DNA of 24,419 nt from Symsagittifera roscoffensis (taxonomy: Eukaryota > Xenacoelomorpha > Acoela > Convolutidae). Under the pieces are notes generated by a model. It had not been told where the DNA came from, ran no database searches, and saw only the letters and a program-made list of their open reading frames with translations. Shown in pieces: positions 10,931 through 20,314 of this stretch. Where the stretch lies: NCBI RefSeq assembly GCF_963678635.1, contig NW_026970683.1:1-24419 (forward strand). Reading direction: 5' to 3'. The translations under genes and the position numbers were made by a program. How positions within the stretch are numbered: position 1 is the first letter of the stretch; each line of letters starts with the position of its first letter.

Positions 10931-11950
10931 CAGAGAAAACTCCAACGGAAACTGTCACTGAATCGGAAACATGGAAAATCGTCAGATTAAAACAAAATAG
11001 TCACTTCGCATAAGAGCTCCTGGTGCAAAATGTTTTTTTTTTCAGCCCAGCCAGAGGTGGTTCTTATAGTTTTTCTTGTCCATGTGTTTTTGGTGGTTGG
11101 TTGCTTTTTTGGTGATTGGTAGTTTGCAGATGCTACCGATCCTTTCACAAATCGAACGTCGAGCTCCAACCCGGTGATCGTGGACAATCCTAATTACAGG
11201 CTAACACTCCAGTTAAACTTCATTTGCACAAAACTTCACTGAACTTCATTCGATAAAAAACGCACACTCAGAAGGACTTACTAACACACTTAGAACCAAG
11301 ACATGACAATCAGGAGGAGATAGACATGGATACGACTCCGCAAAAAGAGCTACTCAAGCAAGGTTAGGAGTTCCTAAACGATAGAAAAAGAAAAAATTAC
11401 CCAAATTGGGGGCTTTTACTTTATAGTTTTTCTTGTTCACTTAATTTCAGTACCCATAACTTCCTCACGGTAAATCTTTGATTATACATTTTTCTTTATC
11501 CAGACTGCTCAACCTCCATTTTCCCGCAAAAAACTTCAAGGAAAACAGTACAGCAGAGGTCAACTAGTCAATTTGAATAACTACTAGTAATCACAAATTA
11601 ACTAATTAGTCGGTAACTAATTAACTTTTTTTTGGGATGCTAATTTTTTCATGTTATTTATATTCATTTTATCAATTTAATTATCAATAATCACTACCCC
11701 TTTTGATCCTCAGTTTGAATCTCATATTCAATCGCAGTCTTTCACCCCTGCCTTGAAAACGTTTATTTTTTCTTGTAATTTTTTCAATCAGAGTTTTCAG
11801 ATTTTAGCTAGCAGCCTTATGCACCAATATTCTTCGAACTAGTGGCTCTCAGTGAGAATCTGAAGAATTTCTTGTTTGGTTGGTTAAGTCTGTGGCGCTG
11901 ATCTTCCACAAAATGAGCCTACTCTCCCTGAGAGTCCGAATGCTGATCAA
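9990..11950. other. Gene-free stretch after the Gypsy remnant
   Basis: No recognisable coding sequence. The left part (9990-10400) may be the eroded integrase C-terminus and 3' end of the Gypsy element. Small frames at 10493-10723 and 10554-10817 overlap on opposite strands and match nothing I know. A GA microsatellite lies at 10896-10927. A direct repeat TAACTAATTA occurs twice near 11600-11625. Confidence 0.4.
10896..10927. repeat. (AG)n microsatellite
   Basis: Sixteen uninterrupted AG units, preceded by interrupted AGAGAG sequence from about 10881. Confidence 0.95.
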
Positions 11951-11959
11951 GTGCGAGCA

Positions 11960-12760
11960 CTTTTATTCCAGCAGAGGAAAAACCACCGAAGCACTGCTTA
12001 GTCCCACCTGGCTCTGATGTTGCACAACACCACTTTGATAAAGAAAAAGAATGATTGCGTGGAAACAGACGGCTATGGCAAGAATGCGAAGGCCTGGAAG
12101 TTGTTTCAATAGAAATTTTGCTCTGTGGAGACGCTAACGGTGGCCGTTTTAGCAGGCCAGCTTGCGAAGCTGTGTCTGAGATCAGAGGAGGATCTAGATG
12201 ACTTCTTCGTTCGCAGCTAAGAGCTGACGACGCGGTTGGGCAAAGCTGGAGAAGCAATCACGGATATACTATTCAATACTCTGCTTGGCAGTGGGCTGCC
12301 TGAAAGTTATTACCAATTTGATGTGCAGGAGAACTTTCAACCAGCCAAGACATTCCCAGAGCTGGCAAGGAGGTTGATGAACTACGATGATTCGAGAAAG
12401 ATTCGAAGCCGCGAAAGCACAAGGCACGGTCAAATAGCCAGACACGCTGTGAGGAAGAAGAAACGAGTGTCATGTGTACGGTCAGAAGGGACATAGTGCG
12501 AGATATCGCTTATCCAGAAATTACAATGTGCTGTTTGGAGCTCGATGCAGTAACTCGAACGAAGCATGTGGACCAGAAGCAAAAAACCAAGGGTGCTTTA
12601 AAAGTGAGCAAACTGGATATTTTTGAAGGGAGTGCAAGCAGGGGATGACAAGGTTCTTCAGTTGTTGTGATACAACTCCAACGAGAAGAGACTACTTCAA
12701 TGTGTATACGGGGTGCACTGATCATGTGCTAGGCAACAGTGCTGTTATTATTGCTTTGTT
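11960..12760 (+). pseudogene. Ty1/Copia-type gag-protease remnant
   Basis: Translating one plus frame through in-frame stops gives a Copia-like Gag: DGYGKNAKAWKLF (about 12070), then TVAVLAGQLAKLCL and EEDLDDFFVRS (about 12140-12220), ELTTRLGKAGEAITD, then LLGSGLPESYYQFDVQENF and ELARRLMNYDDSRK (12236-12400). Two decayed CCHC zinc knuckles follow: CHVYGQKGHSARYR (about 12470-12510), and GCFKSEQTGYF-stop-RECKQ (about 12590-12640). Next comes YFNVYTGCTDHVLGN (about 12695-12735), where Copia proteases have D(S/T)G(A/C)(S/T)xH; the catalytic Asp appears replaced by Tyr. No integrase or reverse transcriptase follows, so this is the 5' part of a truncated element. Several in-frame stops show it is dead, though the reading frame is otherwise well kept. 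Confidence 0.75.
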
Positions 12761-12829
12761 AAAGCTAAAAATCCTTAAACTAAATGTGTATATGTATACA
12801 TCGCTATTAGAAAGCAAAGAAAAACGTTG

Positions 12830-14944
12830 AATTCCAAGTCCGCTCAGTTCAGTGATTAGCACACGCGATCGCCAGTTGCTAGCTCTATGGTTCCTATCGG
12901 TGATTGGCTTTTTCTATAAAAACAAAAAAAAACAAAAGCTGGTTAGTCGAAAAGATAATTTTTTCATTGATAAATCAGGCCGAAAAACATAAGCAAGCCC
13001 ACATTTTAACAAATGCTGCGACAAACACAAGTAAATTTTTTCGCAGCAATTTATTGTGTAGAAACGTGTATAACCAAAAATAGCCGTTTAAAATTCCTTT
13101 TAACTAATTTACGTTTTTCCTGATTCTTTTAGAGCTGGAAATGTTAGCGATAACATTTTTGTGTCGCGTCTCGGGAAAAAAAATTATGCGAGCTCAAATC
13201 AGACGGCCTAAACCAATTGTCAAAGTGGCGGATACATCGCAAGACCGAAATTTAGCTAGGCCGAAAACAACGAATGAGCGGAAATTAGCTGAACCGATCA
13301 TTTGGCCGATCATTAACTTCTCCAATCCGAAGGCCAAAATTGCACAAAACCGAAATACGACTCAGATGACATCAGGATAGCTGAGAATAAGTCAAATCAG
13401 CTCAACTAGCGGAATCAAGGTAACCCAATCCGAGGGTCGAATTAGTCAAAAAATCCGATTCGATTGAAAAAAAGCTAATCAATCGTAGCTGTTACTGGCT
13501 GAAAAGTTGATCGAAACTGCTTGATTGGCCAAAATACTAATTTTTTGTGGACTTTTGTAACATTTCAGTCTTCAATCCGGTCAATTTACGTCCTTTGAAA
13601 AACCCGTAAGAGCAAACATGTGTTTTTAGCAATTTTTTTGTCGACAATTTACTCCAGCAAAAATACGCGCTAGTCTTCTAATGATAAATGCTATAAAACT
13701 ACTCACGATGTTTCCATTTGTAACCAAAAAGAAATTGTACTAGATACCTAACAAACCAGTACCTACCCACCACAATAGTACCCCAAAAACCTTGCAACCA
13801 AAAACAATGTAACCCAAAACTGAACTCAAAAACTTTTCGAATTGCCCGTTTGACCCATTAAACTGTCAGCTGTGTCGAACAAAATAATGAGTGCCTCCCT
13901 AACTTGGATTTGAAGTGCTTGGATAACCTTTCCAAAAACTTCTCGCTTTGCCTCGTTTTCGCCTTTAACGCCGTACCAGTTAACTTATCAACCGTAACCA
14001 TTAAATTTTATTAAGCCTTGCCTACAAATTTTCAGAATCTTAAACAATCACAGTCAAAATTTTATCAGTTTGTTTTAGCCGTAAAAAAAAAGAAAAAAAA
14101 ATTCTCAATGCTCACAAAAGCTTATCAAATCATCAACTTTATTAAACATCATAAAACAACCATTTTGTTCAACACTGTCAATGCTGCTTACTAACGCCAC
14201 TAGCTCATTCCATCAATTCACATGTATTTTAACAATAACACTACAAAAACGTCTCGATGAATCTTTCAAAGCAGTTGCAGTGTTACGTTTTTAGGGTTTA
14301 TTTTAAACGCAAACAACCGACAACCGTCCAATATTTTTTCAACAACTCCCCAATGTTTTTTTTTGTGAAAAAAAACAAGAACATCGCCCAATGTGATCAA
14401 CAATTCTTGACGTAAGCATCAATTGAACAATACTTACCCACTCACGCCAAAAACTTAGTTGATATTTTGAAAGAAGATGTTAGAATAGCTACCAGTGTTT
14501 ACGGACGTTTAGGAAGTTTAGTTCAAACATGAATGATAATAATGAATGAAATATTTAATTTCTAAAAGAAAAAAAATTAGGGCAGACGTTTAAATTAATT
14601 CACACTCCAGCTTTCTTAAAGTTAAAAAAACTTAGGAATTCTTTGCCGTTTTTTCCACATTTTACCATATCTTGTCTGTTCATTGAATTCAAAAGTCGTC
14701 GACCTGGAAATGCAAGGAAACGTAAATGGAATAAGAGTAAAAGTTCCCAAATTCGTATAGAGCTTCGAATCGTAAAAAATTTGAGTCTCGTTTTTTACTG
14801 TCCTTTCATTCCGTAGGCAAGGAGAGCTGTGCAAATCTTGCCTTGGTCCTCTTCTTCGGTACACGGCAACTACTTTACGTAATTCTTAACTAACCTAATA
14901 TAACAAACAAAGTTTTTCAACTCAAAATTAGTGATTTTTTTAAC
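12830..14944. other. Gene-free stretch
   Basis: No gene or element can be supported. A 79-codon basic, Pro/Lys/Asn-rich frame at 13141-13380 reads as chance translation of AT-rich sequence with recurring CCGAAAT/TAGC words. An 80-codon minus frame at 14622-14864 matches nothing known. Confidence 0.4.
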
Positions 14945-15232
14945 ATGGAATTTGACAACGGTCAAAAATTGAACCAAATTTATCTTGCCTTGACCAAAAT
15001 GATGGTAAAAGTTGTTGAATTTTTTTCAATTCTCAGAATATTGAGTGCAAATGACAGGGCCGCGAGAATGCGAACAGACAAGGAAAAAACCAGTAGTTGC
15101 TTGCTAAAGTTCGTAGAGAAAAACAATGACTCTACATCCCAGTCCATGCGTAGCGTAACGCCGCTAATACTTACTCATCGTGAACTTTACCTTGGCAATA
15201 TAACTGCAAAAATGACAAAATTGTGGAATTAG
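14945..15232 (+). CDS. Unrecognised short ORF, 95 aa
   Basis: A frame from ATG (MEFDNGQKLNQIYLALTKMM) to a stop. It shows no known domain, no signal peptide and no clear splice sites. The next frame (15304-15540) follows closely, and both could be pieces of one eroded element. It may be chance. Confidence 0.15.
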   Translation: MEFDNGQKLNQIYLALTKMMVKVVEFFSILRILSANDRAARMRTDKEKTSSCLLKFVEKNNDSTSQSMRSVTPLILTHRELYLGNITAKMTKLWN

Positions 15233-15303
15233 TAAAGCATTACTTTGAAAATAAGGTAGAATAGGACCAGCAAGTTTACTCTGCGATCCTCAATACCAAC
15301 TAA

Positions 15304-15540
15304 ATGCGCTTGTTCAAAACAGCCACTTTCACTGCAATGAAATACTGCATTTTAGGCGAATGTCAGAGAAAGTTAGCTCTTGCAAATAAGAGACTAGTGA
15401 AGTTTCAACAGCAGACAGAGGCTGGATTTCGTTTCAAAAAGCAAGAGATCCAGCTTCAGTCAATGGAGCGTCAACTGGAGCTCAATGTTGTTGGCAAGGA
15501 AAACAGCAAAAAGCTATTTGGAGCTATTTTTAAAAGCTAG
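15304..15540 (+). pseudogene. Q/K/E-rich, coiled-coil-like ORF, 78 aa, possible gag remnant
   Basis: The middle and C-terminal part (LVKFQQQTEAGFRFKKQEIQ, then LQSMERQLELN) has the charged heptad-like pattern of a coiled coil. Such segments occur near the N-terminus of BEL/Pao Gag proteins, but no zinc knuckle or protease was recognised downstream. Frames beyond (15582-15764, 15777-16034, 16110-16316) are short and unrecognised, although one reads CKPQRCSIYC with a cysteine pattern. I treat the whole stretch 15240-16316 as probable retroelement debris. Confidence 0.2.
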
Positions 15541-16334
15541 CCGAAGCTACTATCTTGAGGACGCTTCAAAATTAGCGGGTTTTGTTGAAACAGGTCCAAA
15601 CCGGCGATGGCACTAAAATAGAGGAAGAAAGAACCAGAACTTGGGTGAACGCACACCTGAGAGCTGAAGAAACGGTTGAGTCCCACCCGCCGTCAACCTG
15701 GGCCAGTTTGAAATATTTTGTTATTCTAAAGCATCGAGCGAGCCACCGTGGAGAAGGCAGCTGACAATGTTCCCGAATGAGCAAACGAACGCGGATTTTT
15801 TTGAAAGCACGTACGTCCCACAACATTTTCACGCAAACATCAATAGTTGATTGCCGCGTACCAACAACATACCGCTCATTCAGAGTAGTCTTTATTAAAC
15901 TAGCCTCCCTAAATCCCTATGCTGATCACTCAACAGCCGTTGTTCGCTGTCAATTCAGCAATTTTTGTAAACCTCAACGTTGCTCCATCTATTGCCTCGA
16001 CAGTCACATTCCCTCCGTCCACTCAATTTATTAGGTAACCATCAATTGTTCATCCATTCTCCAGTAAAGGAAGAACAGTGGGCCTATCAACTTACTCACA
16101 GCTAACGACTTGAGGCCGTTCTTCGCGTCTTGGTTGTGTGAATATGAAAAGATCCCGCCAACCGTCAAATCAAATAGCAAGCCAATAACCAATCAAGAAT
16201 CGGCCGAAATCTTGACAAAAAATCAAAAGGTCAGCTGCCAGAGTCGAGACTGTCCTAACTTGATCGTAATCGCCTTTGCAGTAGCATTACGTCGTCAATC
16301 CGTGTTATTTCAATAGTCAGATTTGACTATTAGT

Positions 16335-16665
16335 GTACATGGATTCCGAATTCAAATGATATAACATGCACATGCCATGGATTCCGCGTTCAAATACTCG
16401 CATGGCGGCACGAACAGGCATATACGCAAAATCCCGGAATCCGGGACAATCAATTAAACCACCGAAAATTGGCAAAATCCCGGAATCCATGGTATAGCGA
16501 ACAATTACTTGAATTCGGAATCCAGGACATGGTCCCGGAATCCGAGCCATTTTTACTCAACCACTAAACAAATAGTTGCTAAACAAATAGTTGATAAATT
16601 CAATACAGTATAACCATGGAATCCATGACGTTGGAATCCAGTGAGAAAAATGGCATGGAATCCAA
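16335..16665. repeat. Cluster of GGAATCC / GGATTCC motifs
   Basis: About nine copies of GGAATCC or its reverse complement lie within about 330 bp, often as CCCGGAATCC or CATGGAATCC (near 16340, 16379, 16433, 16479, 16516, 16538, 16618, 16634 and 16655). It sits just downstream of the SET gene's 3' end. The same CCCGGAATCC word recurs in intron 3 of the plus-strand gene at about 21583 and 21756. Confidence 0.75.
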
Positions 16666-16668
16666 GAT

Positions 16669-16784
16669 TTTTATATTTTTGAATTAATCTGGCAGAAGTT
16701 TACAGTTTTTAAGCAATTTTATTTTGTTTATATTTTTGAATTAATCTGGCAGAAGTTTACAGTTTTTAAGCAATTTTATTTTCT
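16669..16784. repeat. Tandem duplication, 57-bp period
   Basis: Two almost identical copies of a unit containing ATTTTTGAATTAATCTGGCA and AGAAGTTTACAGTTTTTAAG, starting at about 16671 and 16728. The near identity points to a recent duplication. Confidence 0.9.
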
Positions 16785-16834
16785 TTTTTGTTTAGTTTGT
16801 CCTACAAGTTATTATAACTGCAACTATTAACATA

Positions 16835-16962
16835 CGTGCTAAAATACTGTATTCCGATGAAAAAAGTTGTGGGTACAATCGTTTGATCAAACTTAGTTAA
16901 CGAGCGTGCCGAAATACTGTACATGTACTTCGATGAAAAAAGTTGTGGGTGCAAATGTTTGA
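16835..16962. repeat. Diverged direct repeat, ~55-bp units
   Basis: CGTGCTAAAATACTGT ... CGATGAAAAAAGTTGTGGGT ... GTTTGA at 16835-16887 is repeated at 16905-16962 with substitutions and a small insertion. A palindrome TACTACTAGTAGTA follows immediately. Confidence 0.75.
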
Positions 16963-17091
16963 ACTACTACTAGTAGTAACTACACGTATGTAACATACAG
17001 TATAAAGAACATAAAATATATGGAACTTCCATTGAATGAGTGTAACACAACTTGAAAAGTTTCTAAGGTAAAAAAGCTGAGCTTGTGAACT

Positions 17092-19864
17092 TCACATGTT
17101 GAACATGTATCGAGCAACTTTATCGCCATAATCGTATCGTAGTTGTTCGAAAGGCTCAATGTTTCTTCGGGCTTTGAATACAGCTAATCGTTTTGGCGGA
17201 TCGAAGGCATTAAGAACAACTTCTATGATCTTCATATTCGCATCCAAATTCTTCTTGGAGTTTAGCGTGCTGTGATTAGCCAGTCGACCAAGACAGCGGT
17301 TGGTTGGATGCTCAACACACACTTCTGAAGAAGCATCGATGAAACGCCTCACAGGCGCGCCAATTTCCAGCACAAATTCAGTCGGAACAGAACGGTTCCT
17401 TATCAAATCTTGATATGTTTTATCTGTCACGGCAACCCCATGGTAGTCCATGATAATATCATCCTTCTGGAAGGCCTGTGTGCTGACAACGCCTGAATCA
17501 GAAAATGTTCAACATTTAAAGTTTACTCTATATTATGTAACACTGTTACATGGCATTTTTGAATGGAATTCAAAAAACTGTATTGGTTGAAAACTTTATG
17601 ACTTTTTAAAACTTTAAACTATAACGTTTGAATCACAAAAGAAATTTTTTTGAAAAAGAAACTTTTGAAAGTTTTGGAAACTTGTCGTCAACGTTTTCAA
17701 GAAACGCAAGATTACCTCTTCCGAAGGTAGGGAAAACAACATCACAAATGCCAACCCATTCTTGCGTATCACATCTGTGGGCCAGAAGCGTTTGTGCTTC
17801 CAATGAAAGAAAGTTTCCAGTGCCTTTATAACTAATGCCGCTGGAATCAGAAAGCGGCTTTTGTTGTCGCTTGCTTTTCTCTTTCTGCAGCATGGCGATT
17901 TGGGACATGACTTTCTTTAGGTCGTGATGAGTTTCCCATTTGTTTCGCTGGAAAAAACCCGACACGCGCGTCTCCGATACAACAAAGTTTGGATACTGTT
18001 TCACAAAAGCTTGTGCTCTAATTGTCTGTCTAATGTATCTTTGTTGATCTTGTCTACATCGCACAGCTTTTTCAACATCTTTGTAGGTGTGATTGACAAT
18101 CTGGAAAAACGTGAGCGTATTGTTTCATACATCCAATTGATAAATTGTGATACTGTATAAAAAAACTGTGAAGTACAAATCAGCTGAAACAGTCGAAACT
18201 TTCCGAAAGTTTCCGAGTCGAAACGTTTTTTAAATTAAAAAAATTCTTGGAAAATCAAAGTAGTACCTTCTTGTGAATTTCCTGCGTTTTGTGTTTCACC
18301 AGTTGAAATGCAGGATCTTTTGACAAAGGCATGAATTTTGCCACGTGACGATCGAGCAATGTCTTGGGTCGCTTAGCAGGCTCCATTTGAGCAGAAATCT
18401 AAACAGATCCTTCTAGAACGAATTCCCCGTTGTGTTCAAATCATATTAGGAAGTTCAACTTCCACAGACTTATAAGTTAAAAGTTGAAACGTACCATGTC
18501 AGAAACTGTGGCGGCAATTCTATTCACACGTAACTTGGTGTTTCCACTGGAGTTCACAAAAAAAAGTTCTGTTTTGACTTGGATTGGTTGCTCAGGGAAA
18601 GATTGGGTGAAAGAAATCTTTTCATCCGGGACACTCTGAGGTAAGAAATGTGGTCGAACTTCAGTGTGATAAAGTTTCAAACCCTGTACGAGCCATCGCG
18701 GCAAAATGTGATTCGAACTTTCAGTAGACACTAAACAAACAGTTTCACAATTTTGAAAAAAAGTTATACGGAAGAAATTCAAGATGACTCACTTTCACTT
18801 GGTTCAATTGAAACCGTTATACAAATTTCGTCCTCATCTGACAATGCCACAAACGCTTGTGCAACTGCATGAACAGACATGCAGCTTATGGTTTTTTCTA
18901 GCCTTGATGGCACGACATAACAGTATAAGAAGGCTGTCACAAGTTGAAATAACGAAACACGTTGTTTATGGGTTAAAAAACCCGATTCTTGGAAAACATC
19001 CAAGTGCTCTTTAACAAGTGTTTCGATTTCTTGCCTCTCGCAATTTTCATTTTGGTCGTCTTTGGACGAAGCAGCTTCAAGTTGTTGAACGCGTGCAAGT
19101 TTTGCAGCTATCTAAACTCAAAACAAAAACTTTTAGTTGAACTACAAAAGTGAACAAAAACATTAGCTGAAAGTTTCCAACTCTTCATGGTTTGAGCATT
19201 AAAAATGCTTTTTGTTTCAAAACAAAAGGAATCTTACCTCGGTTTGCGAGTCATTGTTCGTTGGAATAACTCGTTTTGCCATATTCTCAGATGAAGAATC
19301 AGTCGGAGGCTCTGTACTTGAACTGCCAGCCTGAGTGGCAGTCGCTGACTGCGGCGTGAACAGAGGTATTTCCCATGACAAAGTTGTTGATGAATGCTGG
19401 TTTGAAGGAGTTGATTCTGAAGGTTGAGAAAAAAAACGACTGAGTTCTGTTCCATTGGCAGTGTAATCATCATGATGATCAGTGGGCTGGCTGGCAATTT
19501 GATTTCTATGAAAAAACGCGGGATCAAAGTGTGGTGGGTACACCACTGGCATTGGGCTAATGAAGTTTGAATACCCTTCACTTCGAGAAGATACTTGCTG
19601 CGGAGTCTCCAATGTGTGGTAAGTATTGTCATTATGATTAACATCTGTAATAATTGTACAAGGTTCAGCATAGGGCATAGGTCGGATGGGGGTTCCTAAA
19701 GGAATTTCCACAGATGGGAGCTGTGCAAAATTTTGGTCAAAACTCCGAGATGTACTACATCTGTTAGTAACAGACTGTTGACTAGATGGAGGTTCATTAT
19801 GATCTCTATGGAAAACAGGAGTTTCAAGTTGCGCAGTATTCACAGCAGGAAGTTCGGAGTCCAT
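17092..19864 (-). CDS. SET-domain protein, KMT5A/Set8-like histone lysine methyltransferase (6 exons, 699 aa)
   Basis: Exons on the minus strand: 19238-19864, 18793-19111, 18495-18730, 18267-18398, 17716-18100, 17092-17492. All introns are GT-AG, phases match, and the spliced frame is 700 codons. An in-frame TAA lies just before the ATG. Residues 1-209 are disordered and rich in Ser, Thr, Pro, Gln and His. Residues 210-550 match nothing I know; around 480-520 they are basic and probably helical. The SET domain occupies about 552-695: FGRGVVSTQAFQKDDIIMDY (split across the last intron), RRFIDAS, LGRLANHS (639-641 = NHS), and terminal LRYDYGD (684-690). The NHS and YDYGD residues that bind AdoMet and form the catalytic pocket are kept, so it is probably active. 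As in KMT5A, which monomethylates histone H4 K20, the chain ends soon after YDYGD with no post-SET cysteines. KMT5A itself is shorter, and an insert of about 7 residues (VCVEHP region) lies before LGRL. Head to head with the gene at 20315. Confidence 0.85.
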
Positions 19865-20314
19865 AGTTTAGGTTAACGAAACTTGGAATGAAATGAGAAG
19901 TGACTAGAAAGGATTGCAGAATCGAATGAATCACCCTCGGAGGGTGTTACTAACAACTTACTATAATAGTATTTTTCAATAATTGAAGTTCAATTGGTGT
20001 TCAATTGGTACTCAAATTGGTTGTGATAATATGCCATATTATACTATATTATATTATACAGTGTATAATTGACTCTTAATTGCTGAATTACTGCAATAAT
20101 ATAAGATAGTATAATATGGCATATTATCACAACCAATTTGAGTACCAATTGAACACCAATTGAACTTCAATGATCGTTTCAATAGTCGTTTTATGCGGTT
20201 AAACCTAAAGGTTTAAATTGGTTGTTAAAAAATATACTCATCATGACAATTACTCATCATGAGTACAATGATTGTACTAAATATTATTCATTTAGATAAA
20301 ATCGCTCCTACAAG
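19865..20314. promoter_or_regulatory. Shared divergent promoter region
   Basis: This 450-bp spacer separates the start codons of the SET gene (minus) and the unrecognised gene (plus). It is AT-rich and is dominated by the 190-bp palindrome. To the right of that lie AAACCTaaAGGTTT (about 20200-20214), a further AAATTGGTTGT box (20215-20225) identical to one in the palindrome arm, and a direct repeat TACTCATCATGA (about 20235 and 20250). Both transcripts must start here. Exact start sites cannot be read from sequence. Confidence 0.65.
19982..20171. repeat. 190-bp near-perfect palindrome with phased CAATTGG boxes
   Basis: The left arm 19982-20057 pairs with the right arm 20096-20171: 66 outer pairs are perfect, then one mismatch (20048/20105), then nine more pairs, with a 38-nt loop. 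The left arm has CAATTGG at 19991 and 20002 and CAAATTGG at 20013, spaced exactly 11 bp. The right arm carries the mirrored set, giving six sites, each row on one face of the helix. No TA or longer target duplication is evident at the ends. It may be a regulatory palindrome, a MITE-type insertion, or a replication or cruciform element. Confidence 0.9.

Noticed and set aside
12510-12725. Minus-strand frame containing HIEVVSS, resembling the BEL/Pao integrase motif at 4600
   Set aside because: It is antisense to the Copia zinc-knuckle and protease region on the plus strand, and nothing else of an integrase follows; the resemblance is short and probably chance.
13141-13380. Basic Pro/Lys/Asn-rich 79-codon frame
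   Set aside because: No domain, and the DNA is a run of loosely repeated CCGAAA/TTAGC words, so the frame reads as chance.
19234-19671. 145-codon minus-strand frame
   Set aside because: It overlaps exon 1 of the SET gene in another frame; exon 1 has the start codon, the good donor and the matching phase.
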